From NCBI GenBank assembly GCA_934462705.1, contig CAKSIH010000001.1, positions 62,001 to 126,000 on the forward strand: 64,000 nt of DNA, given 5' to 3'. The stretch's first letter is position 1; every line of letters starts with the position of its first letter. The position numbers were made by a program, and so were the translations under genes. Source of the stretch: an uncultured Eubacteriales bacterium. GTDB taxonomy: Bacteria > Bacillota > Clostridia > Oscillospirales > Acutalibacteraceae. Of the stretch, positions 1 to 8,642 are shown one piece after another. The notes beneath the pieces are model-generated. The model was not told where the DNA came from. It did not search any database and saw nothing but the letters and a program-made list of their open reading frames with translations.

Positions 1-473
1 AGTGATATTCTTAAACCGGGAATAATACTTCCACCTATAAATTGTTTATGATTGTCAATTACAGAAATGGTTGTAGCAGTTCCTAAATCAATAATTATAC
101 AAGGTGGTCCATATAGGTTAACAGCAGCAATAGCCCCACAAAGCAAATCTGCACCAAAGTCTATATGTTTGGAAAATGAAAATTGAGCATTTGCAAATGA
201 TTCATTTTTTATAATGAGTGGGGCAACCTTACAAAGACGTATCACAGCATTTTCAATATGATGTGTAATAGATGGAACAACAGAGCCTATAACAGCACCA
301 GATATTTCACAATGGTTAATTCCGTAAAGCTGTAAAATTTCATTTAAGTTTACGAAAATTTGATCTTCTGTAAGATGTCTGTCAGTAAAAATGCGTGAAA
401 CAAATTTTAGTTCCTTATTTTTATATCCACCAATAGTTATATTCGTGTTTCCAATATCAATGGCAATTATCAT
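1..473 (-). CDS. coaX: Type III pantothenate kinase, partial (3' end beyond window)
   Basis: This enzyme phosphorylates pantothenate in the first step of coenzyme A synthesis in the cytoplasm. Only the N-terminal ~157 residues are present. They start with the family signature MIIAIDIGNTN, the phosphate-binding loop of the ASKHA fold. Later come an FGADLLCGA stretch and IIDLGTATTISV, typical of the second phosphate/substrate segment of CoaX. The ATG at 471-473 is preferred because AGGA lies about ten bases upstream; an in-frame ATG at 483-485 has AGG directly against it. The coaE gene of the same pathway is about 2 kb upstream on the same strand. The C-terminus is cut off by the window edge. 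Confidence 0.9.
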   Translation of the reverse strand, partial: MIIAIDIGNTNITIGGYKNKELKFVSRIFTDRHLTEDQIFVNLNEILQLYGINHCEISGAVIGSVVPSITHHIENAVIRLCKVAPLIIKNESFANAQFSFSKHIDFGADLLCGAIAAVNLYGPPCIIIDLGTATTISVIDNHKQFIGGSIIPGLRIS

Positions 474-547
474 TATGTATTTCATCCTATGGTATTTTTT
501 AATTTTAGATTAAATATGCTTTAATTTATAATTCAGCTTTATTTAAA

Positions 548-631
548 GCGGCCGCGAGGCCGCAAGCTTCGCTTGCAAGAATGGCTTTGCCATTCTATCC
601 GCAGCTAAAAGCTGCGGGGCCTCGCGGCTGC
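548..631. repeat. GC-rich cloverleaf repeat, copy A
   Basis: A GC-rich island in AT-rich DNA. A 14-bp closing stem (548-561 with 618-631, one G-T pair) encloses three hairpins: 562-576 (GCAAGC arms, TTC loop), 578-596 (AGAATGGC arms, TTT loop) and 599-617 (CCGCAGCT arms, AAA loop). Related copies lie at 9238-9316 (same orientation) and 30735-30820 (inverted); 5455-5546 has the same architecture with other sequence. It sits between the M18 aminopeptidase and coaX, both on the minus strand, and has no T-run typical of a terminator. It carries no ORF. I do not recognise a named family. Confidence 0.85.
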
Positions 632-653
632 GTAGTGCATAAAGCAAAAGATA

Positions 654-2069
654 TTATTCTGACCTAAAGAAGGCAAGGGCTGCCTTGTATGCCATATATA
701 TGTCTATTTTAGATACGACTTCGAATGGAGCATGCATAGATAAAACAGGAACGCCAAGGTCAACGACATCAACATTTAAATTAGCCATATACTTAGCGAT
801 AGTCCCGCCACCGCCGGCATCAACTTTTCCAAGTTCACCGGTTTGCCATAGAATTTCGTCTTTTTCTAAAATAGATCTAACCTTGGCCATAAATTCGGCA
901 GATGCATCAGAAGTACCGCCTTTACCGCCGCTACCAGTATATTTGGTTATTACTACTCCATTGTTAATAAAGCAACTGTTTGAGGCATCATAAACAGAAG
1001 AATAGGTTGGATCAAAAGCAGCGTTAACATCGGCAGACAAGCATTCTGACTTAGTTAATACATGCCTATATTCTTGATTATCATTAGCGGATAAATCTGC
1101 AATAAAATATCTAAAGAAAGCAGAATTCATACCGGTATTTCCATCGCTTCCGGTTTCCTCTTTATCAGCTAAAATGGTCATAATAGTGTGTTCAGGAATC
1201 TCACTAAAGGTTAAGATTGACATTAAAATTGGATAAGCGCAGACTCTATCATCATGTCCATAAGATCCTATCATGCTTTTATCAAATCCGATATCCACAG
1301 CTTTATAAGATGGTACCAATTCAAGTTCAGCTGAGATAAAATCATCCTCAATAATATCATATTTTTCATTTAAAAGCTTCATTATATTAAGTTTTACAAG
1401 TTCTGATGCCTTGTTATCTCTGAATGGCCTGCTTCCCACTAAGATATTAAGATCTTCACCCGCAATGGCTTTTTGCAAAGTTTTGGTCATTTGCTCTTTA
1501 GCAAGATGTGGAAGCAAGTCCGTAACGCAAAAATGAGGTTCGTCATCAGTTTCGCCCAATTTTACATTAACAAATTCACCATTTTTTTTAATGATCTTGC
1601 CGTGAAGCGCCAAAGGTATAGCAGTCCATTGATATTTTTTTATGCCGCCGTAATAATGTGTTTTAAACAGTGCAAGTTCATTTTGCTCGTATAAAGGGTT
1701 TGGCTTTAGGTCAAGTCTTGGCGAATCAATGTGAGCAACTGTAATTTTGATTCCCTCTTTTGTACCCTTTTTTCCTATAATAGAAAAAATTACAGATTTA
1801 TTTCTGTTTACGTAATAAATTTTATCTCCGGGTTTGTATTTTTTATCTAAATCAAATTCTTCAAAACCGTATTCCTTTGCAAGTTTAATAGAATAATCCA
1901 CAGCTTCTCTTTCGGTTTTTGCTTCGTTTAAAAATGTTTTATAATCTTCGCAAAACTCATCAGCATGAGCAATTTCAGTGTCTGTTATTTTTAATGCTCC
2001 GTTTTTTCTGTTTAAAAATAATTTCTCTTTAAGTATTTCCGTTTCACTTTTTGTTTCTACTTTTGACAT
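654..2069 (-). CDS. M18 family zinc aminopeptidase
   Basis: Cytoplasmic dinuclear-zinc aminopeptidase of the aspartyl aminopeptidase (M18) family, which removes N-terminal residues from peptides. The 471-residue length is normal. Metal and catalytic motifs are visible in order: AHIDSPRLDLKP (first zinc histidine and catalytic Asp), YGHDDRVCAYP (bridging Asp), ADKEETGSDG (catalytic Glu pair), and LSMHAPFEV near the C-terminus (last zinc His). The ATG at 2067-2069 has AGAAAGGG upstream. Its start overlaps the end of the transglycosylase gene by 26 bases, so the two are probably co-transcribed. Substrate preference (acidic or other residues) cannot be read from the sequence. Confidence 0.93.
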   Translation of the reverse strand: MSKVETKSETEILKEKLFLNRKNGALKITDTEIAHADEFCEDYKTFLNEAKTEREAVDYSIKLAKEYGFEEFDLDKKYKPGDKIYYVNRNKSVIFSIIGKKGTKEGIKITVAHIDSPRLDLKPNPLYEQNELALFKTHYYGGIKKYQWTAIPLALHGKIIKKNGEFVNVKLGETDDEPHFCVTDLLPHLAKEQMTKTLQKAIAGEDLNILVGSRPFRDNKASELVKLNIMKLLNEKYDIIEDDFISAELELVPSYKAVDIGFDKSMIGSYGHDDRVCAYPILMSILTFSEIPEHTIMTILADKEETGSDGNTGMNSAFFRYFIADLSANDNQEYRHVLTKSECLSADVNAAFDPTYSSVYDASNSCFINNGVVITKYTGSGGKGGTSDASAEFMAKVRSILEKDEILWQTGELGKVDAGGGGTIAKYMANLNVDVVDLGVPVLSMHAPFEVVSKIDIYMAYKAALAFFRSE

Positions 2070-2646
2070 AACTATCGCCCTTTCTGTTTTTATAATATAT
2101 TTTTTTATACATATCCCGACTTCGCAAAACTTTTTTTACATATGCATGAGTTTCAGGATATGGTATATTTTTAAGTGTTTTGCCATCGCTTGAGTATTTA
2201 TGGTTTTTAAGCCAAGAATCCACATTACCTGTTCCTGCGTTATATGCAGCTAGAGCTGTGGTTTCATTATTATATTTTTTTAATAAATTAGATAAAAAAT
2301 ATGCGCCAAAATGTATATTAATTTCTGGATCATAAAGCATGGAAACATCTAACGTTTGGGTCTTCTTTTGAGTTTGAAGCCAGTTAAATGTATCAGGCAT
2401 TATTTGCATTAAACCTATGGCTCCGGCGGTCGATTTTGCATTCTTGCTGAAGTTGCTTTCAGATTTTATAACTGCGTATATAAGTTCAGGTTCAACTTCA
2501 TATTGTTTTGAATATTTAGATACAATAGAATTAAATTTACAAGGGTATGCTTTTTTTAAAAAGAATGAATATCCGGCTTGCAAAAGCACAAATACAAGTA
2601 TTGCTGATATAAATACAAATATACCAAGTTTAAGTTGACGTTTCAT
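2044..2646 (-). CDS. Membrane-anchored lytic transglycosylase, SLT domain
   Basis: Predicted peptidoglycan lytic transglycosylase acting outside the membrane. An N-terminal anchor (about residues 7-30) is followed by an SLT domain. The domain shows YAVIKSESNFSKNA with the catalytic Glu, then GAIGLMQIMP and AYNAGTGNV, the classic Slt70/MltE-like motif set. The 200-residue length fits a single-domain enzyme of this type. It overlaps coaE upstream by 17 bases and the aminopeptidase downstream by 26 bases, which indicates one operon. A role in cell-wall turnover, or possibly in sporulation, is inference. Confidence 0.92.
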   Translation of the reverse strand: MKRQLKLGIFVFISAILVFVLLQAGYSFFLKKAYPCKFNSIVSKYSKQYEVEPELIYAVIKSESNFSKNAKSTAGAIGLMQIMPDTFNWLQTQKKTQTLDVSMLYDPEINIHFGAYFLSNLLKKYNNETTALAAYNAGTGNVDSWLKNHKYSSDGKTLKNIPYPETHAYVKKVLRSRDMYKKIYYKNRKGDSYVKSRNKK

Positions 2647-3250
2647 TTAAGCTCTCCTGTATCTTGCTAAGGGCAGTGCTAAATTTGCTTAAAAGGTTTT
2701 CCTTACTTTCATTATTATAAATGATAAAATCAGCTTTATGATAGAATGTATCACGTTTTTGTGCACGAAGCCTTAACTCAGCATCATTTTCAGTTAAAGT
2801 GTCACGGCTTATAATTCTTTGCTTACGAATATTGAAATCACTTAAGACAGCAATAACCTTATCGCAAATAAGATTTAAACCACTTTCAAAAAGGAGAGCA
2901 GCATCGATTATTATTGTTTCAGCCCCATTACTACTGAGTGCTGAGATAATTTTTTTTATTTTATTTACAATATAAGGGTGTGTAATTTTATTCAATATTT
3001 GAGTTTGCTCGCTAGAACTAAAGGCCATGCTAGCCAAAATTTTTCTATTTATTTTTAAACTTTCGTCTAATATATCTGCACCAAAATAAGAAGAAAGCTC
3101 ATTTCTGCAATTATGGTTTTCATTAATTACATTTCTTCCCACATTATCTGCGTCAATTACCTTAACACCCTTATCAATTAAATAGCTGCATATAGTAGAC
3201 TTTCCAGCTCCGGTAGGCCCAGTTAGGCCTATAACTATATTTTTTTTCAA
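2630..3250 (-). CDS. coaE: Dephospho-CoA kinase
   Basis: Catalyses the last step of CoA synthesis, ATP-dependent phosphorylation of the 3'-hydroxyl of dephospho-CoA. The N-terminal P-loop reads GLTGPTGAGKST. The substrate-binding DADNVGR motif follows at about residue 34, and a lid-region RISRDTLTENDAELRLRAQ stretch is visible. Length (206 residues) is typical. It overlaps the transglycosylase gene by 17 bases and follows the threonylcarbamoyl-AMP synthase gene after about 35 bases, all on the minus strand. The type III pantothenate kinase gene lies nearby. Confidence 0.95.
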   Translation of the reverse strand: MKKNIVIGLTGPTGAGKSTICSYLIDKGVKVIDADNVGRNVINENHNCRNELSSYFGADILDESLKINRKILASMAFSSSEQTQILNKITHPYIVNKIKKIISALSSNGAETIIIDAALLFESGLNLICDKVIAVLSDFNIRKQRIISRDTLTENDAELRLRAQKRDTFYHKADFIIYNNESKENLLSKFSTALSKIQESLNETST

Positions 3251-3285
3251 GGTTTCACCTCATACTTTAACTGCAAAGCATGTAG

Positions 3286-4314
3286 TTAATTAATATCATC
3301 TATTTTTATTACGTTAAACCCTGCAGCACGAATAAGCCGGTTATATACTGCAAGCCCTACTCCCTTAAGCTTTGGACAATGAGCATATACCTTTTTTATG
3401 TTGCTTAGCTCATCTATTTTCCGAAGTGAATCAAAAAATAAATTTGCTTGGTTTAAATAATCATTTTCTTTTCCATATGAAATGCAGGGAACAGAAAGTT
3501 TTTTTGTGTCCTCATCAAAGCAAAGGGCCCAAATACCAACATTATCATTTTGATTATTCACATAGTTTGCATAGGCTTCAGAGCTGCCGTCTATCATGAT
3601 TATATCAGCTTCCGGAGCATAATGTTTGTATTTCATTCCCGGGGATAGGGCAATATCGTTTTGGCTTAGACCTTTTGTAATTGCAGGGTCAATAATTGCG
3701 TTTGGTAAAATAGATTTAATTTGCTCTGGCGTAACATTACCGGGGCGCAAAATTCTTGGAGGATTTGTAACCAAAGATATTACGGTAGATTCAACGCCAA
3801 ATTCACAATTGCCGCCATCAATTATTGCATCAATTTTTCCATTAAGATCTTTTACCACATGAGCAAACTTAGTGGGGCTGGGCTTGCCTGAAAGGTTAGC
3901 TGAAGGGGCAGCTAAAGGCTTTCCCGTTAATCTTATAAGATTTCGCATAATTTCATTTGACGGAAATCTTATAGCTACCGTGTCAAGGCCGCCACTGGTT
4001 TCATAAGGAACGATCGAAGATTTTTTTAATATCATCGTTAGAGGTCCAGGCCAAAAGGTTTCAGCCAAATGTTTTGCTGAGTCTGGAATATCTTTAACAA
4101 GATTATCTATTTGTGAGAAGTCAGATATGTGCACTATAAGAGGATTATCCGATGGTCGTCCTTTAGCCTTAAATATGTTTTTTACAGCGGTAGGATTTAG
4201 TGCATCAGCCGCAAGACCATATACGGTTTCTGTCGGTACTGCAACGAGTCCTCCTGCATTTAATATATCTGCACAGATTTGCAGTTCTTTTACTGACAAA
4301 ATTTTAGTTTTCAT
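3286..4314 (-). CDS. ywlC: L-threonylcarbamoyladenylate synthase (Sua5/YwlC type)
   Basis: Makes threonylcarbamoyl-AMP from threonine, bicarbonate and ATP, the first step of the t6A37 modification of ANN-decoding tRNAs. The N-terminal YrdC-like domain shows the KAKGRPSDNPL and PSANLSGKPSPT motifs and the GLAADALNP loop. A C-terminal Sua5 domain (about residues 235-342) makes it the long Sua5 form rather than YrdC. I chose the ATG at 4312-4314 (342 residues, MKTKILS start), 13 bases after the prfA stop with GGTG upstream. A longer frame to 4359 would overlap prfA and adds residues not expected for the family. Confidence 0.93.
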   Translation of the reverse strand: MKTKILSVKELQICADILNAGGLVAVPTETVYGLAADALNPTAVKNIFKAKGRPSDNPLIVHISDFSQIDNLVKDIPDSAKHLAETFWPGPLTMILKKSSIVPYETSGGLDTVAIRFPSNEIMRNLIRLTGKPLAAPSANLSGKPSPTKFAHVVKDLNGKIDAIIDGGNCEFGVESTVISLVTNPPRILRPGNVTPEQIKSILPNAIIDPAITKGLSQNDIALSPGMKYKHYAPEADIIMIDGSSEAYANYVNNQNDNVGIWALCFDEDTKKLSVPCISYGKENDYLNQANLFFDSLRKIDELSNIKKVYAHCPKLKGVGLAVYNRLIRAAGFNVIKIDDIN

Positions 4315-4327
4315 ATTAACACCATTT

Positions 4328-5413
4328 CTATTTGGCTCCATTTTCAATGGAACTTTCAAGTTTAGCAGCTCTATCGGCAGTTATAAGAGCATCAATGACT
4401 TCTTCAAGGTTGCCGTTTAAAATGTCCTCAAGTCTATACAATGTAAGGCCAATACGATGGTCGGTCAATCTCCCTTGAGGATAGTTATAAGTCCTAATTC
4501 TTTCAGAACGATCACCGGTACCAACTTGAGTTTTTCTTTCCTGAGCAAGGGCATCATTTTGCTCTTGCATTTTAGCTTCTAGTAGTCTAGACTTCAAAAC
4601 CTTCATAGCCTTATCTTTATTTTTATATTGGCTTCTTTCATCTTGACATTCAACTATAAGACCCGTAGGAAGGTGTGTAATACGTATTGCAGATTCGGTT
4701 TTGTTTATGTGTTGACCGCCTGCTCCGCTTGCTCTAAATGTATCTATTTGTAGGTCTGCCGGATTTATATCTATTTCAACATCCTCAGCCTCTGGAAGAA
4801 CTGCAACAGTAACGGTAGAGGTATGAATTCTGCCTTGAGCCTCTGTTTCTGGTACTCGCTGAACTCTGTGAACACCACTTTCATATTTAAGCCTTGAGTA
4901 TGCACCTTCACCGGAAATCATAAAACTTATTTCTTTAAATCCGCCAAGTTCAGTTTCATTTGCATTCAAAATTTCTGTTTTCCATCTTTTTGATTCAGCA
5001 TACATACTATACATTCTAAAAAGAACCCCGGAAAATAAAGCTGCCTCTTCGCCTCCGGCGCCACCGCGAATTTCTATTATAACGTTTCTGTCGTCATTCG
5101 GGTCTTTGGGAAGCAGCAAAATTTTTAGTTCATCTGAAATAGTTGCAAGCTTTTCTCTTGCATTGTCCAGTTCAGCTTCTACCATTTCTCTGAAATCTTT
5201 ATCGAGTCCTCCCTCTGATAAGAGCTGTTTAGCTTCTGCTTCGTTGTTTTTTTCACGTTTATATTCTGAGTATTTTTCAACAATTGGAAGTAAATTTTTT
5301 TGCTCTTTCATTATATCTCTATATTTTTCTTGATCCGAAATTATGTTTGGGTCATATAAAAGTTTGTTTAATTCATCGTATCTTTTTTTAAAAACCTCTA
5401 ATTTATCAAACAA
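4328..5413 (-). CDS. prfA: Peptide chain release factor 1
   Basis: Recognises UAA and UAG stop codons and triggers peptidyl-tRNA hydrolysis on the ribosome. The universally conserved GGQ motif is present (GAGGQHINKTES), preceded by the RIRGGAGGEEA-type segment of domain 2 and followed by the KMQEQNDALAQERKTQVGTGDRSE region written here only in part as TGDRSERIRTYN. I chose the TTG at 5411-5413 (361 residues, MFDKLEVF start), which matches the usual family N-terminus and has GTAGG upstream. Another in-frame TTG lies at 5429-5431. The prmC methyltransferase gene often paired with prfA is not adjacent here; Sua5 follows directly. Confidence 0.95.
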   Translation of the reverse strand: MFDKLEVFKKRYDELNKLLYDPNIISDQEKYRDIMKEQKNLLPIVEKYSEYKREKNNEAEAKQLLSEGGLDKDFREMVEAELDNAREKLATISDELKILLLPKDPNDDRNVIIEIRGGAGGEEAALFSGVLFRMYSMYAESKRWKTEILNANETELGGFKEISFMISGEGAYSRLKYESGVHRVQRVPETEAQGRIHTSTVTVAVLPEAEDVEIDINPADLQIDTFRASGAGGQHINKTESAIRITHLPTGLIVECQDERSQYKNKDKAMKVLKSRLLEAKMQEQNDALAQERKTQVGTGDRSERIRTYNYPQGRLTDHRIGLTLYRLEDILNGNLEEVIDALITADRAAKLESSIENGAK

Positions 5414-5454
5414 AATAATACCTACTTTCAAATAATTTTCTTAGTGCTTTATTA

Positions 5455-5546
5455 TAAGGGCCGCCGCATGCGCTGCGCGCGGACCCGGGGCATTGAGCCC
5501 TGGGCTAGTCAGCCAGTTTCATGGGCTGACTATGCGGCGGCCCTTA
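5455..5546. repeat. GC-rich cloverleaf element, copy B (divergent)
   Basis: A perfect 14-15 bp closing stem (5455-5469 with 5532-5546) encloses three hairpins: a short GCGC/GCGC one at 5470-5480, CCCGGGGC with GCCCTGGG at 5484-5504 (one G-T pair), and TAGTCAGCC with GGCTGACTA at 5506-5532. The sequence is unrelated to copies A, C and D but the plan is the same. It lies between prfA and the DUF951 gene, both on the minus strand. No T-run follows on either strand. Confidence 0.75.
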
Positions 5547-5576
5547 CATAGCGAGAGGTGTGAAAAAAGGAAGCTA

Positions 5577-5765
5577 TTAAGGTTCTAAAATGCGGGAAGT
5601 AAATTTTTCTGCTTTAGACCGAGAAATTATTATCAGGTGGTTACATTTAAGGCACTGCAGTTTAAAATCCATACCGACTTTCTTAACCAAAAACTTGTTG
5701 TTACCACAAGGATGCAGTTTTTTCATAACTAAAACATTCCCAGTATTAATATTCACGTCAATCAC
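5577..5765 (-). CDS. DUF951 family small protein
   Basis: A 62-residue protein matching the DUF951 family by its motif order: a VxxMKKLHPCGNN segment, an RVG-like strand (here KKVGMD), then LKCLKC-type CLKCNHLI and a SRSKAEKF tail. The HPCG and CxxC cysteines suggest a small zinc-ribbon-like or OB-like fold, but the function of the family is unknown. The start is uncertain: GTG at 5763-5765 or the in-frame GTG nine bases later. It is transcribed toward prfA, with copy B of the cloverleaf element between, and is divergent from rlmB. Confidence 0.8.
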   Translation of the reverse strand: MIDVNINTGNVLVMKKLHPCGNNKFLVKKVGMDFKLQCLKCNHLIIISRSKAEKFTSRILEP

Positions 5766-5892
5766 ATCTCAATAAATAAGATTAAAAAGTATATTAAAGT
5801 AATTATACCATTTTAACACAGACACAGCAAATATTTTCTTAAAGTTTTATCTACAAAATAAAATAATATAGATTTAAAAATGATAAGAAATA

Positions 5893-5901
5893 TGTTATAA
5901 T
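5893..5901 (+). promoter_or_regulatory. Probable extended -10 promoter for rlmB
   Basis: TGTTATAAT, an extended -10 element, lies about 33 bases before the rlmB start; no good -35 box is seen at the right distance. Confidence 0.5.
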
Positions 5902-5933
5902 TTATAAAACAAAAAAAGGAAAGGTGTAATATC

Positions 5934-6698
5934 TTGGATACAACAGGCAATGATAAAAATCAAATAATATGCGGAAAAAACGCAGTAAAAGAGGCAATAA
6001 AGTCAGGTAGAGATATAGAATATATAATCGTTTCAAACAGTAATCATTCAAGCGGAATGCTGCCAATAATCAAAAAGGCAAAGGAAAATAAAATATTAAT
6101 AAAAGAAGCGGATGCACGCAAGTTAGACCGCTTATCTGAGGGGATTGCGCATCAAGGCATTTTAGCTGTTGCATCTTCTGCATGCTATGTGCAGGTACAA
6201 GATATAATTAAAGCTGCAGAAGATAAGGGAGAACTTCCTTTTATAGTTATTGCAGAAAAAATAGAGGATCCGCATAATTTGGGCGCCATAATAAGAACAG
6301 CAGAATGCGCAGGGGCACATGGTGTAATTATTCCCAAAAGAAGATCAGTAGGACTTACAGCTGCTGTTGGAAAAACTTCTGCAGGGGCACTTGAATATAT
6401 GCCAGTAGCAAGAGTTACCAATATTGTATCGGTTATAGATGATTTAAAAAAGCAAGGAATTTTTGTTTATGGTGCAGACATGGATGGTGAAAATTGGTGT
6501 GAAACAAATCTTAAGGGTGCGGTTGCGCTGGTTATAGGGAGTGAAGGCTTTGGATTAAGTAGGCTTGTTCGAGAAAAATGCGATGCGATAATATCACTGC
6601 CACTTTGTGGAAATATAAATTCACTTAATGCATCTGTAGCGGCGGGTATTTTAATGTATGAAATAACGAGACAAAGACTTGGAATAGATGCAAAATAA
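5934..6698 (+). CDS. rlmB: 23S rRNA 2'-O-ribose methyltransferase, TrmH/SpoU family (RlmB-like)
   Basis: SPOUT-class methyltransferase that uses S-adenosylmethionine to methylate a ribose in RNA; the domain layout matches RlmB (G2251 of 23S rRNA). The N-terminal substrate-binding domain starts ICGKNAVKEAIKSG. The catalytic domain contains EKIEDPHNLGAIIRTAECAG (motif 1, catalytic Arg), VIGSEGFGLS (motif 2) and SLPLCGNINSLNASVA (motif 3, SAM-binding knot). Length is 254 residues. The TTG start at 5934 is supported by AGGAAAGGTG eight bases upstream. TrmH-family members are hard to tell apart by sequence, so the exact target nucleotide is an inference. Confidence 0.9.
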   Translation: MDTTGNDKNQIICGKNAVKEAIKSGRDIEYIIVSNSNHSSGMLPIIKKAKENKILIKEADARKLDRLSEGIAHQGILAVASSACYVQVQDIIKAAEDKGELPFIVIAEKIEDPHNLGAIIRTAECAGAHGVIIPKRRSVGLTAAVGKTSAGALEYMPVARVTNIVSVIDDLKKQGIFVYGADMDGENWCETNLKGAVALVIGSEGFGLSRLVREKCDAIISLPLCGNINSLNASVAAGILMYEITRQRLGIDAK

Positions 6699-6724
6699 AC
6701 TTAAATAAAGAGGGCAAGTTTATT

Positions 6725-8614
6725 ATGTTAAATATAAAAGATAAGATAAAAAGCATGCTAAAAAAAAGTTCGCAAATTGAGGAGATCTTTAGTACGAGCG
6801 AAAAGAAGAATAATATAGAGAATACTAATCCATTAAATTTAGGTAAAGAAGATATAGGCGTAGTGCTTAGCGGATATAAACCCATTAATTTTGAGCTGAA
6901 AAAGTGTTATGCCAAATACAGTGATTCTTCTAATTATGAATTTACCGCTAAAAAAACATATAAAGATGTTTTTAAATCAAGGTTAATATTGTTGATTTTA
7001 ATTATTTTGTTTTTGGCCTCTGCAGCAGTTGATATTGCCTATAGGTTTTATCAAAATATTTTTTACTTTAGTAGTGTAAATAAAAATTATCTCTACTTGT
7101 ACTTTCAAGGGTCTATAAATATTACTTTCTTAATTTATAATATTATTTTTTTTGTTAAAAAATTGAAATGTTCCAAGTCTTTTTTAGCCATGAGTGGTAT
7201 AATAGTATTGCTTAACGGTGTATTTTCATTCATTCAATGTTTGAGTATATTTATTTGTTTTAATGACTTGACATCGGTAACTATAAACGCTTATGTTTCT
7301 ATTTATTGCCTATATGTTGTTATGCTGCAGTTTAATGATTATTTTATTAAGCAGAAAATAAAAAAGAATATGAAGTTCATTAATAGCAAAAAAACGAAAT
7401 ATGTTTCGGGAATGTATGAAAAGTGTAATATGGATAATAGTGAGGCACATAAATTTGCTTATAGAAAAAACAAGGATTGTATAAATGATTTTTTTGATTC
7501 CTCTTTTATGGACACTAAACTTAAAAAAATTATCTTTATACTAGTTACATTCACGATATTTGTTTCAATTACTGTTTTAATATTTTGCGTTGTAGGTTCT
7601 TATAGCATGCCATATTTATTTTCAACTCTTACAATATTATCTTTTATGCTAAGTCCCATTCCTTTCTTAACAGTTATTAATTTCCATATTGTTGGGTTTT
7701 GTAAAAAAGCTTTACGGAAGGGTGCCATGATTGCTGGTTTATATGCCGCACAGTGCTTTTCCAAAACAGATGCAATTGCAGTGGATGCTTCAGACCTATA
7801 CCCGGCAGATAATGTCGTTTTAAGAAGCATAAAAACGTTTAAGGGCCAGAGGATAGATGAAGCGATTTTGAAAGCGGCAGCTGTGGTTTGCTCTATAGGG
7901 GGACCTATCAGCAAAGTTTTTGATAAAATTATAATGGGGAAAAAAAGTATGCTTTCCGAGCCTACAGAGGTCAAGTATGAAGATGAAATGGGCGTGGTGG
8001 GATATATAGATTCTCAACGAGTGCTTTTGGGTAACAGAGAAATTTTAAAAAAATATAAAGTTGATCCGCCTAGCAGAGATTATGAAAGGAAATATGTCGG
8101 GCCTGGAATGGAGCATATCTACCTAGCTATGGACAGAGATCTTGTTGCTATGTTTGTTTTGGAGTATATACCCAAAAAAAGCTTAAAAAAATGCTTGAAA
8201 AACCTAGAAAAAAACGGGATTTTACTATTTGTTAAAACATCTGACTGTAATATAACAGCTGAAAAAATAAGCAAAGATTTTTATGTTTCCAGCAATGAAG
8301 TCAACATTCTTAATTTTAAAACCAGTGAGCAGATTAATAAGATTGAAAGCATAAAAAATGAAAACCCACCGGCGCTTTTATGTACTTTTGAAAGAGTTAG
8401 TTCCTTTATATGGGGGCTTTGCTTAAGCAAAAAAATGGTACGTAGAAAAAATATAATTTTTATGATAATGACTTTATTCTTAATTTTAGGATGTGTATTT
8501 TCGGTATCATTGGCATTGACAGGCGGAATTGATGTAATTAAACCAATAGAGTTGGGCGTGTACCATATTTTATGGATTTTAATATCAATATTATTACCCA
8601 AATTAAGTATGTAA
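6725..8614 (+). CDS. P-type-ATPase-like membrane protein lacking the catalytic Asp (pseudo-ATPase)
   Basis: A 629-residue protein with about eight predicted membrane segments (near residues 84-105, 128-145, 155-180, 190-205, 268-292, 296-325, 575-598, 606-627). The second half follows a heavy-metal P-type ATPase. MLSPIPFL (about 308-315) stands where the ion-binding CPC/SPC helix lies. The DKTGT phosphorylation motif is replaced by VDASDLYP (about 353-360). VGYIDSQRVLLGNREIL resembles the nucleotide-binding domain. No TGD or GDGxND motif is seen. It therefore probably cannot form the phospho-enzyme. The gene begins 26 bases after rlmB and is followed 28 bases later by the phosphotransacylase gene. 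Its function is unknown. Confidence 0.65.
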   Translation: MLNIKDKIKSMLKKSSQIEEIFSTSEKKNNIENTNPLNLGKEDIGVVLSGYKPINFELKKCYAKYSDSSNYEFTAKKTYKDVFKSRLILLILIILFLASAAVDIAYRFYQNIFYFSSVNKNYLYLYFQGSINITFLIYNIIFFVKKLKCSKSFLAMSGIIVLLNGVFSFIQCLSIFICFNDLTSVTINAYVSIYCLYVVMLQFNDYFIKQKIKKNMKFINSKKTKYVSGMYEKCNMDNSEAHKFAYRKNKDCINDFFDSSFMDTKLKKIIFILVTFTIFVSITVLIFCVVGSYSMPYLFSTLTILSFMLSPIPFLTVINFHIVGFCKKALRKGAMIAGLYAAQCFSKTDAIAVDASDLYPADNVVLRSIKTFKGQRIDEAILKAAAVVCSIGGPISKVFDKIIMGKKSMLSEPTEVKYEDEMGVVGYIDSQRVLLGNREILKKYKVDPPSRDYERKYVGPGMEHIYLAMDRDLVAMFVLEYIPKKSLKKCLKNLEKNGILLFVKTSDCNITAEKISKDFYVSSNEVNILNFKTSEQINKIESIKNENPPALLCTFERVSSFIWGLCLSKKMVRRKNIIFMIMTLFLILGCVFSVSLALTGGIDVIKPIELGVYHILWILISILLPKLSM

Positions 8615-8642
8615 TAAAATAATTTTATAAGGTGATTTTACA

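Noticed and set aside
548..631. Cloverleaf element A as a degenerate tRNA
   Set aside because: It has three hairpins in a closing stem, but no CCA end, no TTC loop in the T position and no conserved D-loop bases; arms have the wrong lengths.
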